Positions 36,946 to 47,809 of a DNA stretch of 64,000 bases are shown here, in pieces (the first letter of the stretch is position 1; every line of letters begins with the position of its first letter). Source of the stretch: Aquilaria yunnanensis. Taxonomy: Eukaryota; Streptophyta; Magnoliopsida; Malvales; Thymelaeaceae. The stretch is taken from the NCBI GenBank assembly GCA_039654915.1, contig CM077599.1:6574501-6638500 (forward strand). Reading direction: 5' to 3'. The notes beneath the pieces were generated by a model. The model saw nothing but the letters and a program-made list of their open reading frames with translations. It was not told the DNA's origin and did no database searches. The position numbers were made by a program, and so were the translations under genes.

Positions 36946-39312
36946 TTTCGAGGCAAAGGTTCCATCCTTAAAACCTCGGATTGATTGATTGATCTCGAGG
37001 CAAAGGTTCCATCCTTAAAACCTCGGATTGATTGATTGATCTCGAGGCAAAGGTTCCATCCTTAAAACCCCGGATTGATTGATTGATCTCGAGGCAAAGG
37101 TTCTATCCTTAAAACCTCGGATTGATTGATTGATCTCGAGGCAAAGGTTCTATCCTTAAAACCTCGGATTGATTGATTGATCTCGAGGCAAAGGTTCCAT
37201 CCTTAAAACCTCGAATTGATTGATTGATGTCGAGGCAAAGGTTCCATCCTTAAAACCTCGGATTGATAATTGATCTCGAGGCAAAGGTTCCATCCTTAAA
37301 ACCCCGGATTGATTGATTGATCTCAAGGCAAAGGTTCTATCCTTAAAACCTCGGATTGATTGATTGATCTCGAGGCAAAGGTTCCATCCTTAAAACCTCG
37401 AATTGATTGATTGATGTCGAGGCAAAGGTTCCATCCTTAAAACCTTGGATTGATTGATTGATGTCGAGGCAAAGGTTCCATCCTTAAAACCTCGGATTGA
37501 TAATTGATCTCGAGGCAAAAGTTCCATCCTTAAAACCCCGGATTGATTGATTGATCTCGAGGCAAAGGTTCTATCCTTAAAACCTCGGATTGATTGATTG
37601 ATCTCGAGGCAAAGGTTCTATCCTTAAAACCTCGGATTGATTGATTGATCTCGAGGCAAAGGTTCCATCCTTAAAACCTCGAATTGATTGATTGATGTCG
37701 AGGCAAAGGTTCCATCCTTAAAACCTCGGATTGATAATTGATCTCGAGGCAAAGGTTCCATCCTTAAAACCCCGGATTGATTGATTGATCTCAAGGCAAA
37801 GGTTCTATCCTTAAAACCTCGGATTGATTGATTGATCTCGAGGCAAAGGTTCCATCCTTAAAACCTCGAATTGATTGATTGATGTCGAGGCAAAGGTTCC
37901 ATCCTTAAAACCTTGGATTGATTGATTGATGTCGAGGCAAAGGTTCCATCCTTAAAACCTCGGATTGATAATTGATCTCGAGGCAAAAGTTCCATCCTTA
38001 AAACCCCGGATTGATTGATTGATCTCGAGGCAAAGGTTCTATCCTTAAAACCTCGGATTGATTGATTGATCTCGAGGCAAAGGTTCCATCCTTAAAACCC
38101 CGGATTGATTGATTGATGTCGAGGTAAAGGTTCCATCCTTAAAACCTCGAATTGATTGATTGATGTCGAGGTAAAGGTTCCATCCCTAAAGCCTCGAATT
38201 GATTGATTGTTTTCGAGGCAAAGGTTTCATCCTTAAAACCCCGATGATGAAAATTGATTGTTTTCGAGGCAAAGGTTCCATCCTTAAAACCCTGAATTGA
38301 TGAAAATTGATTGTTTTCGAGGCAAAGGTTCCATCCTTAAAACCCCGATGATGAAAATTGATTCTTTTCAAGGCAAAGGTTCCATCCTTAAAACCCTGAT
38401 GATGAAAATTGATTATTTTCGAGGCAAAGGTTCCATCCTTACAACCCCGATGAAAATTGATTGTTTTCGAGGCAAAGGTTCCATCCTTAAAACCCTGATG
38501 ATGAAAATTGATTGTTTTCGAGGCAAAGGTTCCATCCTTAAAACCTCGGATTGATTGATTGATGTCGAGGTAAAGGTTCCATCCTTAAAACCTCGATGAT
38601 GAAAATTGATTATTTTCGAGGCAAAGGTTCCATCCTTAAAACCCCGATGATGAAAATTGATTATTTTCGAAGCAAAGATTCTATCCTTAAAACCTCGGAT
38701 TGATTGATTGATCTCGAGGCAAAGGTTCCATCCTTAAAACCCCGGATTGATTGATTGATGTCGAGGTAAAGGTTCCATCCTTAAAACCTCGATGATGAAA
38801 ATTGATTATTTTCGAGGCAAAGGTTCCATCCTTAAAACCCCGATGATGAAAATTGATTGTTTTCGAGGCAAAGGTTCCATCCTTAAAACCCCGATGATGA
38901 AAATTGATTGTTTTCGAGGCAAAGGTTCCATCCTTAAAACCTCGGATTGATTGATTGATGTCGAGGTAAAGGTTCCATCCTTAAAACCTCGATGATGAAA
39001 ATTGATTATTTTCGAGGCAAAGGTTCCATCCTTAAAACCTCGGATTGATTGATTGATGTCGAGGTAAAGGTTCCATCCTTAAAACCTCGATGATGAAAAT
39101 TGATTGATGTCGAGGTAAAGGTTCCATCCTTAAAGCCTCGAATTGATTGATTGTTTTCGAGGCAAAGGTTTCATCCTTAAAACCCCGATGATGAAAATTG
39201 ATTGTTTTCGAGGCAAAGGTTCCATCCTTAAAACCCCGATGATGAAAATTGATTATTTTCGAGGCAAAGGTTCCATCCTTAAAACCCCGATGATGAAAAT
39301 TGATTTTGAGGC
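36946..39312. repeat. 47-bp minisatellite, inner element (about 50 units)
   Basis: Units contain gaggcaaaggttccatcctt, then aaaacctcggattgattgat. Variant units replace the gattgattgat part by gatgaaaattgattgttttc. A 468-bp higher-order block is visible (37261 repeats from 37729). Open frames across it are repeat artefacts. Confidence 0.95.
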
Positions 39313-39850
39313 TAAGGAGCTTTCCTTAGGACCTCGAGCGAAATTTATATAAAAGCAATTGAAATTGGAATAATTTTCTTCGAAAGTGTGAATTTTCATA
39401 ATTGGCGAGCGCAAAGAATTAGGCTTCGATAAAACGAGTGAATCTTGATGATAACAATAACACTGACAAATTATGTAAATGGAGTGGATGTTTGGAATCA
39501 ATATTCAAGGTTCATCTAATATTTTCTTCAGTAAATATAGATTCCCTTGTGAGATATGTCATCCGAATAAGGTTAAAGCTTAACTACCCCAAAATGTTAT
39601 GCCTAGTAGACCTAATAGGATGTGTCTCAAGAGTAATAAAAATTACTCTTTACTCAGCCATTCCAACCTAAAGGCATTGTCGCATGGTTTTAATATCAGC
39701 ATGGACGAAACTATCTTATAAAAAGAAATTCCCTGAAAAGAAAAACTGAAACGCGAAAGAAAATGCTGATAATAAAACTAAAGGACAAGAAAAAACGGAT
39801 CAGATCGCTTCTTTCTTCCACAATACTTCAACAGGGTGAGTAGAGGACCA
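39313..39850 (-). other. 3' flank of inner LOG gene
   Basis: Unique sequence shared with the outer copy (56024-56555). No gene is seen; it probably contains the LOG 3' untranslated region and terminator. Confidence 0.45.
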
Positions 39851-40480
39851 TTATGGGAGTGAACTGGTCGGAAAAGACTGTCGTGTCCAGTCTATCTGAA
39901 TCATTGCTGGATCTGGTTCAGGAACAAAAGCTTGTATTTTATCTAGCAATTCTTCAGCAGTTGTTGCGGATATTATGATTCGCCGTGCCACTCTTGATAT
40001 GAAATTCTTCTGCATAGCATAATCCATAAAAGCTATCAGACCTGTAAAGAAATTGTTAACATTTAAAAGCCCAATGGGTTTCTTATGCAAATTAAGTTGG
40101 GCCATGGAAGCAATTTGAAAGACTTCTCCCAACGTGCCAAAACCACCTGGTAGAGCGATAAAAGCATCAGCATTTAAAAGCATTTGTAACACACGCTCTT
40201 GCAAATTTTTAACCACTAATTCTTCTCCAATCGTGCCCCCAGAAATAAATTTCAGAGGTCCAGGGATAATGCCCAAAACTTGACTTCCTCCTAGAGATGC
40301 TGCTGATGCTACACCTCCCATTAATCCGACACTACCTCCTCTATAAACTAAATGTATTTTTCGCTCAGCTAATACTCTACCCAAATGGTTGGCTGCTTTT
40401 AAATACTCTTCATCTTTTCCAGGAAAAGCCCCAGAAAATACACAAATACTTCGGGATTTACGAGTTGGGCTTTTCTCCAT
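39851..40480 (-). CDS. LOG-like: LOG-type cytokinin riboside 5'-monophosphate phosphoribohydrolase, inner copy
   Basis: A 209-residue intronless LOG-family protein; host LOG enzymes release active cytokinin bases from nucleotide precursors in the cytosol. The Rossmann start SICVFSG is at residues 11-17. The nucleotide-binding loop reads YRGGSVGLMG (46-55), where the outer copy has YGGGSVGLMG: a GGA to AGA change at 40340-40342 puts Arg at residue 47. The catalytic-type motifs ER (95-96) and PGGFGTLGE (111-119) are kept. The ATG at 40480 is chosen because it matches the outer copy and lies about 30 bp after a TATA box (40511-40520); the frame is open further upstream. Length is close to plant LOGs, which normally have several introns. 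Activity is doubtful because of the Gly to Arg change. Confidence 0.85.
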   Translation of the reverse strand: MEKSPTRKSRSICVFSGAFPGKDEEYLKAANHLGRVLAERKIHLVYRGGSVGLMGGVASAASLGGSQVLGIIPGPLKFISGGTIGEELVVKNLQERVLQMLLNADAFIALPGGFGTLGEVFQIASMAQLNLHKKPIGLLNVNNFFTGLIAFMDYAMQKNFISRVARRIIISATTAEELLDKIQAFVPEPDPAMIQIDWTRQSFPTSSLP

Positions 40481-40510
40481 TCCTATCCTTACCCTTGTGA
40501 GAAAAGAGGA

Positions 40511-40965
40511 TATATTTATAGAGATGAAGAGATAAGGCAATAATTTTATTTTCAAGAATGGATACATTATTGCCAGCTATTCACAGTAGTCACGAGTATG
40601 ACTCTGGTCAGGTATGGGTACACTATCGTTAAAAGAGGAGGAAAATTTTCAAAATAGCTGCTAGCATGTACAGTAGTCACTACTGTAGCTTACGTCAGGA
40701 GTAGGTACGTGATTGTTGGAAGAGAAGGAAAATTTTAAAAAGTGGCAGCTAGCATGTACAGTATCGTGACTATGGCTCATGTCAGGAGTGGATACATTAT
40801 CGCTGAAAGGGGAGGAAGATTTCAAAAGCGACAGCTAGCACGTACAGTAATCGTGACTTTGGTTCACGTCAGGAGTGGATACATTATTACCAAAAGGGGA
40901 GGAAAATTTCCAAAAGCGACAGCTAGCACGTACAGTAATCGTGACTTTGATCCTCGTTTTTCACT
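40511..40965 (-). promoter_or_regulatory. LOG upstream repeats with TGACGT motifs and TATA box, inner copy
   Basis: Four to five ~85-bp direct repeats each carry a gtgactactgtac-like block, gctagctg, and cctgacgt or a variant. ACGTCA is at 40692-40697 and 40866-40871. TATAAATATA (minus strand) is at 40511-40520. TGACG is the core of as-1-type bZIP sites in plants. Confidence 0.55.
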
Positions 40966-40997
40966 GGCTTTGCGTCCAGTAATGGCTTCAATGCTTT

Positions 40998-41546
40998 CTA
41001 TGAATCGGTGATTTGCATCCCATCCAGTTTTCTCACAAACTGGCAAACTGGGTCGTTTAAAGTCAGATTCCCAAGACTATAACGATCTCGTTCTTTTTGG
41101 AAAATTATCCATAATCCAACAACCTCAAATTGCACTATTCCGCAAGAATGCGCTTCAAGAACCTCTCGAATATCTTCTAGAGATTCCTTACGCAAGCCAT
41201 TCTTAATGAATCTTATTCTATCATTACGATTTCTGGTGATCACTCCTGGAGCACGACATTTATTGCCGCAAATCCACCATCCACAATTATGACAAACGCC
41301 TAGCCTCTTTGCTCTTCTTTTTTTGGCATAAGCGCTTTTACCAAAGCCGGGCATACGGGGAAAGAACGCTTCGGGAACTTCACCAGCTGAACGAACCTTA
41401 GCTTCAATTAGCCACCGCACATTATCAGGAATGCCTTTGTGCATAAATACTCTGAATCGTTCACATCTAGCTTGATAAATCTTTTTAAGAACATTTATTG
41501 GGAAGGAAGGAAAATACTTTCGTAGGGCGGAAAGAGAAGACTCCAT
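40998..41546 (-). CDS. Basic Cys-rich protein C, inner copy
   Basis: 182 residues, intronless; differs from the outer C protein by only two residues. A conserved N-terminus with helical character (LRKYFPSFPINVLKKIY) precedes a basic run GKSAYAKKRRAKRL (about 69-82). A four-Cys cluster follows with spacing C-x2-C-x4-C-x3-C (85-97), then FIKNGLRKESLEDI and a Leu/acidic tail. A basic run followed by clustered Cys and FIxxG recalls carlavirus nucleic-acid-binding Cys-rich proteins; the loop between the Cys pairs is shorter here. A modified Gag zinc knuckle is the alternative. The frame is open for five codons upstream, but the first ATG is at 41546. TATAAATA (minus) lies at 41605-41612, about 60 bp upstream. 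Confidence 0.75.
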   Translation of the reverse strand: MESSLSALRKYFPSFPINVLKKIYQARCERFRVFMHKGIPDNVRWLIEAKVRSAGEVPEAFFPRMPGFGKSAYAKKRRAKRLGVCHNCGWWICGNKCRAPGVITRNRNDRIRFIKNGLRKESLEDIREVLEAHSCGIVQFEVVGLWIIFQKERDRYSLGNLTLNDPVCQFVRKLDGMQITDS

Positions 41547-41762
41547 TGATGAAGGAGGCAAAGAAAGAAATTAGTGATTGTAGGAAACGAAAATAACTAA
41601 CACATATTTATAGTGATGAAAGGGATAATGCGTTAATTACACTTACAGAAGCAAGTACATTATTGTCAAAAGAAAAGACAAATGACAGCTTATATGTATA
41701 GGAATCATGACCGTGGCTCTCATCTTCCACTGATTTATGTCCAGTAATGGCTTCAATGCCTT

Positions 41763-42311
41763 CTATAAGTCGGGGATTTGCTTCCCATCCAGTTTTCTTA
41801 CAAACTGACAAACAGGGTCGTTTAAAGTCACATTCCCAAGACTGTAACGATCTTGTTCTTTTTGGAAAGTCCACCATAAATCCATAATTTCCCATTGCAC
41901 TATTTCACAAGAATGTGTTTCAAAAGTTAATAGGATATCATCCAAAGATTCCTTACGCAGGCCATTCTTGATGAATTTTCTTTTATCTTCATGATTTCTG
42001 GAGATGTATCCTAAAAAGCGACATTTAGTATTACAATTCCATCGTCCACATTTATGACAGACACCTAGCCTCTTTGCTCTTCGCTTTTTAGCATAAGCGC
42101 TTTTACCAAAGCCGGGCATACGGGGAAAGAACGCTTCTGGAACTTCACCAGCTGAACGAACCTTAGCTTCAATTAGCCACCGCACATTATCAGGAATGCC
42201 TTTGTGCATAAAAACTCTGATTCTTTCACATCTAGCAAGGTAGATCTTTTTAAGGACTTTTATTGGAAGAGAAGGAAAGTATTTTCGCAGGGTAGAAAGA
42301 GTAGAATCCAT
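41763..42311 (-). CDS. Basic Cys-rich protein B, inner copy
   Basis: 182 residues, same architecture as C (GKSAYAKKRRAKRLGVCHKC, then C-x4-C-x3-C). Residues about 36-90 are almost identical to inner protein C, not to outer protein B, at both protein and DNA level, which suggests gene conversion from C into B. The remainder resembles outer B. A TATA-like TATAAAT (minus) is at 42392-42398. The stop is just before a segment shared by all three units, so the cluster arose by tandem duplication of a roughly 0.8-kb promoter-plus-gene unit. Confidence 0.75.
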   Translation of the reverse strand: MDSTLSTLRKYFPSLPIKVLKKIYLARCERIRVFMHKGIPDNVRWLIEAKVRSAGEVPEAFFPRMPGFGKSAYAKKRRAKRLGVCHKCGRWNCNTKCRFLGYISRNHEDKRKFIKNGLRKESLDDILLTFETHSCEIVQWEIMDLWWTFQKEQDRYSLGNVTLNDPVCQFVRKLDGKQIPDL

Positions 42312-42559
42312 TGATGAGAGAAGAATTTGAGAGATGATGGAAAGGAATTAGTTATTGAAGGAAACTTAGATAACCGACTGGAAGAACATGCATTTATAGC
42401 GATGAAATGGATAACGTGTCGATTACACTTAGGAGAGCATGTACATCTGTCAAAAGAAAATGCAAACTTTTCCAAATATAACAAACTGTATGTACAGTAA
42501 TTGTGACTGTGGCTCACATCTTCCACTGGTTTTACGTCCAATAACGGCATTAACGGCTT

Positions 42560-43108
42560 CTATGAGTCGAGGATTTGCTTCCCATCCAGTTTTCTTACAA
42601 GCTGGCAAACAGGGTCATTTACAGTCAGATTCCCGGGACTATAACGGTTTCATTCTTCATGAAAAATGCTCCATAAACCAAGAAGTTCACGTTGCACAGA
42701 TCCACAAGAATGCGTCTCAAGAGTCAATTGGATATCATCCAACGAGTCCTTACTCAGGCCATTCTTAATGAATCGTATTTTATCTTCTCGATTATCAGAA
42801 ATCATCCCTAAAGAACGACATTTAGTATTACAAGTCCACCGTCCACATTTATGGCAGACTTGTAACCTTTTTGCTCTTCGCTTTTTGGTATAAGAGCTTT
42901 TGCCTATACCAGGCATGTGAGACACAAATGCCTCTGGGATTTCACATGCCAGACGAACCTTGGCTTCGATTAACCACCGCACATCTTCAGGGATTCCTTT
43001 GTGCATCAGATCTCTTAATCGTTCACAGCGAACTTGGTAGATCTTTTTGAGAATGTTCATTGGGAGAGAAGGAAAATATTTTCGTAAGACAGAAAGAGTA
43101 TGATCCAT
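42560..43108 (-). pseudogene. Basic Cys-rich protein A, inner copy, truncated by a nonsense mutation
   Basis: It matches the outer A gene (52728-53276), but codon 153 is TGA (42650-42652) where the outer copy has CGA, so translation would stop after 152 residues. The zinc-binding cluster and FIKNGLSK are before the stop; the conserved C-terminal block (NLTLNDPVCQ region in paralogues) is lost. CGA to TGA is the change expected from deamination of a methylated CpG. Confidence 0.8.
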
Positions 43109-44570
43109 TTTCTAGAGGGAAGTAAAAGAAAGAAGAGGTGAAGGAATCAGTTATTATGGGCAACTGAGAGAACCGACTTGAGAGTCACGGAGTACCGTAT
43201 CCGCCGTTTAACCGGAAAAGTGGATCCTACTTCATTTTGATGTGATAGATATTTTTTATATTCCATCGAGCTGACGTCGATCCAGTCCTCGATTATTGAA
43301 TCCATTGTCCGCTTTTGACAAATTTTCAACGACAATATTTCTTGATGTCTGCCTTATCTTTGACTATCTCTTATCTTGGATGCTGCTAAGCTGGCATCAA
43401 TCCTGTCCTTCCAGGTGTAGCCTCGATTATTGAATCAATTGCCAGGCTTTTGACAATATTGTCTATTTTATATTTTTTTTTTATATCTGCCTTATCCTTG
43501 GCTATAGCTATCTCTTATCTTGGATACTACTAGCTGGCGTCAATCCGATCCTTCCAGGTGTAGCCTCGATTATTGAATCGGTAGCCAAGCTTTTGACAAT
43601 ATTGTCTACTTTATTCTTGAATTCCTGATGCGGGTTGGTCCCGCATATTAGCTGTGTATCCAGTGATAGATTGGTAAGAGCTGATGACATTGAGATCTCA
43701 GCTTATATTGTTGTAGCTGTGCCGTGGATGTGCTTCCCGTTTGGTCCTTGTTATGTAAAGGCTATGTATGCATGATATGAAATGCATGAATGCAGAGCAT
43801 GTGTAACTAATGGCTTTTTTTTTTTGTATGGATCTAATTCTTTATGTCTTTGTTTTACTGGATCCTCTTTGTGATGGCTTCTTGGACTATCATTGAATCT
43901 CTTTATGCTTTCCAGCTTTTGTTCGCTGCCTCAAAAGCCCAACTCTTTTAAAAATCCTCTTTCTTTGACTTGTTCTTTGAATTTTGGCCTCAATTTCTTT
44001 AAAGTTGGCCCGCCTCATAATTTATATCTCTTTCGGGTACTCATCCATTGTCATGGATTTGATACCATCAAAGGCTTTACTTTCAATGTCTGCTTTGCCC
44101 CTTTTCTTGTGACCGTGCCGACACTTACTTATTCCCATGTTATAATCTGAATGATTGCTCTTCCTTGAACTCATGTTTTGATCCATAAGACTTGCCCCCT
44201 TGTCTATTGAACTTCTTTGTTGGCGGTACTCCTCTTACGCTTCGTAGAGACTACTTTGCCCCCCTGAATATGGTGTTTATGTGGAAAGAGATATCATCTC
44301 GCCTTTGATTTAACAGAAGGTCGAGCATTTCTAGACCTTTGTGATGGCACTTGATCGTAAATTTCTCTTACAAGAACCACATCTTATTAAAGAAAGACTC
44401 AAGCTATGTCCTCACTTTTAAGTCTACATACATTAATGAATAATGGTTTGGCCTTAAAGAAAAACTTTCATCAATTTGCAAAGCTTGACAAAGTAATTTA
44501 CGGTCTTTGTTTTTAATTAAAATATCCTGTCATTCTTCCCTTTCCAACTCGAAGACATAAACTGTGCAAG
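43109..44570 (-). other. Upstream region of the inner Cys-rich cluster
   Basis: It contains two to three ~125-bp units around cttccaggtgtagcctcgat (43260-43620), fewer in the outer copy. A 60-codon frame at 43508-43690 is conserved with the outer copy (52282-52464) but largely consists of this repeat. A second frame, matching 51410-51580, is broken here by TGA in place of TGG. No recognised domain. Confidence 0.4.
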
Positions 44571-45170
44571 GCAATAAGGTAGAAACATGATTTACAATAA
44601 TAGCCTTTTAACTGACTGAGGATGATATCGAGAGGTAAATGTTAGGTGTGAGGGAAATTAAGTTTAAATGTTTTTGCTACAATCTTTTAGCTGAATGAGA
44701 ATAATATTAAGAGGTAAATATTAGGTCTAAGTAAAGTTAAGTTTGAGTGGTGTGAAAGAAGGGTATTTTAATACTACTCGTGAGCAGTATTAAATAAGGT
44801 AGAAACATGATTTGCAATGATAGTCTTTTAACTGAATGAGGATATTCGGTTTGAGAAAAGTTAAATTTAAGTGGTGTGGAAGAAGGGTATTTTAATACTA
44901 CTCATGAGCAGTATTAAACAAGGTAGAAACATGATTCACAATGATAGTCTTTTAGCTGAATGAGGATGATAAGTCTGAGGAAAGTTAAATTTATGTGGTG
45001 TGAAAGAATGGTCTTTTAATACTACTCGTGAGCAGTATTAAATAAGGTAGAAACATGTTTCACAATGATAGTCTTTTAGCTGAATGAGGATGATAAGTCT
45101 GAGGAAAGTTAAGTTTAAGTGGTTTGAAAGAAGGGTCTTTTAATACTACTCGTGAGCAAATTTGATTATG
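44571..45170. repeat. ~124-bp tandem repeats, inner element
   Basis: Four to five units contain aaggtagaaacatgattcac, cttttagctgaatgaggat, and the palindrome-like tactactcgtgagcagtatt. The outer element has three units at 51031-51400. Confidence 0.85.
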
Positions 45171-45770
45171 ATGAAAAACTCAATAGTGATGACCTCAAAC
45201 TTGCCACTCTTTCCAGAAAGTTAAACCTCATCTGTTGCCCCCCCAACTATCGTGGTCTTTATGTATGCTTGGCTTGAAAGTTGCTTTTGTCTTCTAGACC
45301 GCCTTCGCAGGTTTTCAGTTTAGAATCCATAGCTCACTTGTTTTCTTTTTTTTTCTTTTGCTCTAGTTTGAGCCCTTTTTTTCCTTTCTTTTTTTTTTTT
45401 TTGTTTTTGTTTTTGTTTCCCTTTTTTTTTTTTTTGTGAGCTATGGTGATGACATACTTGATAACTCTCTTGAAGTGAGATGACTCAAGTGGCCTTGCTT
45501 GCTCGTGCTTGTTCTCAGTCCTTTTTGGTTTTGAATTTTCCCTGGTTGTTTTTTTTTTTTATGGAAGGGACGAATTTCTCTTTCTTTTTGGAGTTTGTGT
45601 TGCAAAGAATTGAGATCATAGCCGTCTTGAAGTGAAATGATTCAAGTGGCCTTAGTTGCTTGTGTTTGCTCTCAGTCTCTTTTTTTTTGTTTCGGATTTT
45701 CCCTTTAATGGCTTTTTGATGGAAGGGATGAACTTTTTCTTTTCGGAGTTTGTGTTACAGAAAACTGAGA

Positions 45771-45802
<32 letters not shown>

Positions 45803-47788
45803 GAGCATTTATGAGAATTGGGAGGCCACTGAAGTCATTTAATATAAGAGCTACCTTGTTTGGAAACTAACCCCAAACTTCTTGCAAGGATGTTGATAAC
45901 CACTGTGAATTCTTTTTGAGGGTTGAGGTGCAACATATGAAATCCTTCTTACTAGATTTGACAGCACTTTCAAGATCATTACTATCAAATTTCCCTTAAC
46001 TTTTTATTTTCACCCACGAGTAGTATCATTTAGAAAGCAAAGTATGATAGCGATAATGGATAGTATAATGGAAAGGAGTAAGAGATGGATGTAAAAACGG
46101 AATTTTTGGTAAGAAGTGGTGGAATGTGTAGGTGTAATAATTGAATTTTTGGTAAAAATTGGTAGAATGTGTAGAAGTAATAATGGGATTAAAAAGTGGT
46201 AGAATGCACACGCAACATCTTTTTGTTAGAGAACAAAAAGAATTACCGGTTGTCGAAAAGTAAAGTGCGATGGCTATAATGGATAGTATAATAGCAAAGA
46301 GTGTAAAAATGGAAAGTAGTAAAATGCACGCATTACATCTTTTTTGTTGTACCAGAAAAAGAATAGCAGGTGTCCATTTAACAAAGACTACACCCTAGAT
46401 TCTGGACTAAATCTAGGAGATTTTTACTATTAAATTACTTTTGCAAGCTTTCAAAGATACAAGTTTATTCAAAGGATTCCCTGTCATTCAAAAGTGTGTG
46501 CGGACTGTTAGGTCAGATCTGACTTGGAGCCCTTCCAAAATCAATGTAATTCCAGCTCAAAATCTTCACTTTCAATTACCAATCACATCGAGCCTAGCAA
46601 CTTGGACTCGACCAACTGTTGGACCTTGAGTTTCAATATGACAGAATTTTCAGTTACATTTGGGATTTGGGTCACACCAACTTGGAAGAGAAGGTCACTT
46701 GGTCTTTGCTACTATTGATATAGATGATAGCAGAATGCCTTCTTCAGCAAAGACTGTGATTAATTTTCCTTCAAAAATGAATTTCATTTTTTGGTGTAAT
46801 GAGGAGGGAACTGCTCCGGCCATATTTTCTATCTTGGACTCTATATCTATGAGACGTCCTTCGGTTTGTTCTGCCATTAATCTTGTTTGGAGCCGAGTTG
46901 AATATCGGTGTTGAGGTCCAATTTTACCTTCTTAAAAGTAAGATTTATTTTACTAGATTTTACATGTATATGATTGATGCAATGGATGCATGCCATATAA
47001 AGTGAGATTATGTTTTTATCAGACTTTATATGCACGTGATTAATGTAATGCATGCATGCGATGAATGAGTTTGCTTATCCATTATCGTGGAACTTCAAAA
47101 CTTTTAGTTGTCATTATAAAGACCAAAAAGTTAGCATAATTTGATGCGTGGTTTTGATGCATGAAGAATAATTGCACAGAACGGAAGTATAACAAAAGAA
47201 AAATAAGGTTATTAACAAGTTAAATAGTAATTAACAACTCATGAAGTATTATGGATAAACAAGTTAAAACCATACGAAGAAAAGTGTAGAGTAACAACAC
47301 AGCATAACAAGGATATGCTTATGGCGTTGGTAAAATGGTAGAAATTCTATGGTCAGTTCTATGGTTAAGTGGGGAGTTCTATATGCATAAGGTGGTTTAT
47401 CAAAAAGGCAAGGGATAGTTCCCGAATCCCGTCACTAAATCATAGTGACGGCCCGATTCCTTACCCTCTAGGGTTAATGTAAGGAATGGATTAATTCGAG
47501 TCGTAGCTTTTCGTGGGCCCATGCAGAGACTAACCGTCTCAGAAGGCAATACACTACTTTGCTACTTTGAAACCGGTGAAGGCTTGGAGACCGTGGCCTC
47601 ACAAGGACAGCAACACCAATTCCGCTTAGAAAGAATCGTGTTTGATTTAAGGAAGCTCGGGTATAGAGCTTCATTTTGTGAATGCATTATGCATGATTAC
47701 TTAAGTAAATATAATATATAAATCCACATAAAAAGAAGCAAAGCAAAACAAAACAAATCAAGTTTTAGGCTCGACTCACTAACCGGAG
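45171..47788 (-). other. Leader region of inner element
   Basis: Reverse-orientation homologue of 31313-33675 plus 50727-51030. It includes a poly-T run of about 30 bases ending near 45802. It holds the intact paralogue of the site into which the inner element inserted (near 45462-45480). The 60-codon frame at 46695-46877 (minus) is listed separately. Confidence 0.6.
46695..46877 (-). CDS. Small conserved ORF, inner copy of 32267-32449
   Basis: Sixty codons in sense orientation, nearly identical to the outer copy. Changes include Ile to Val in the middle and GED to EEG near the end. Possible gag-pro trace; function unknown. Confidence 0.25.
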   Translation of the reverse strand: MAEQTEGRLIDIESKIENMAGAVPSSLHQKMKFIFEGKLITVFAEEGILLSSISIVAKTK

Positions 47789-47806
47789 TCCCCAGTGGAG
47801 TCGCCA
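47789..47806 (-). other. Primer-binding site, tRNA-Arg type (inner element)
   Basis: Same 18-base site as at 31295-31312, on the minus strand, three bases inside the 5' LTR. Confidence 0.85.
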
Positions 47807-47809
47807 AGC

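Noticed and set aside
36946..39312. CRISPR-like appearance of regularly spaced repeats
   Set aside because: Units are contiguous tandem copies without unique spacers, and the context is a plant retrotransposon.
38186..39352. Repetitive frames with a recurring FRGKGSILKT pattern in the minisatellite, and the mirror set at 56524-57185
   Set aside because: The frames follow from unit lengths divisible by three in parts of the 45-47-bp array; stops appear as soon as the unit length changes.
43893..44150. 85-codon plus-strand frame in the inner element
   Set aside because: It is antisense to the cargo and not kept open in the outer copy.
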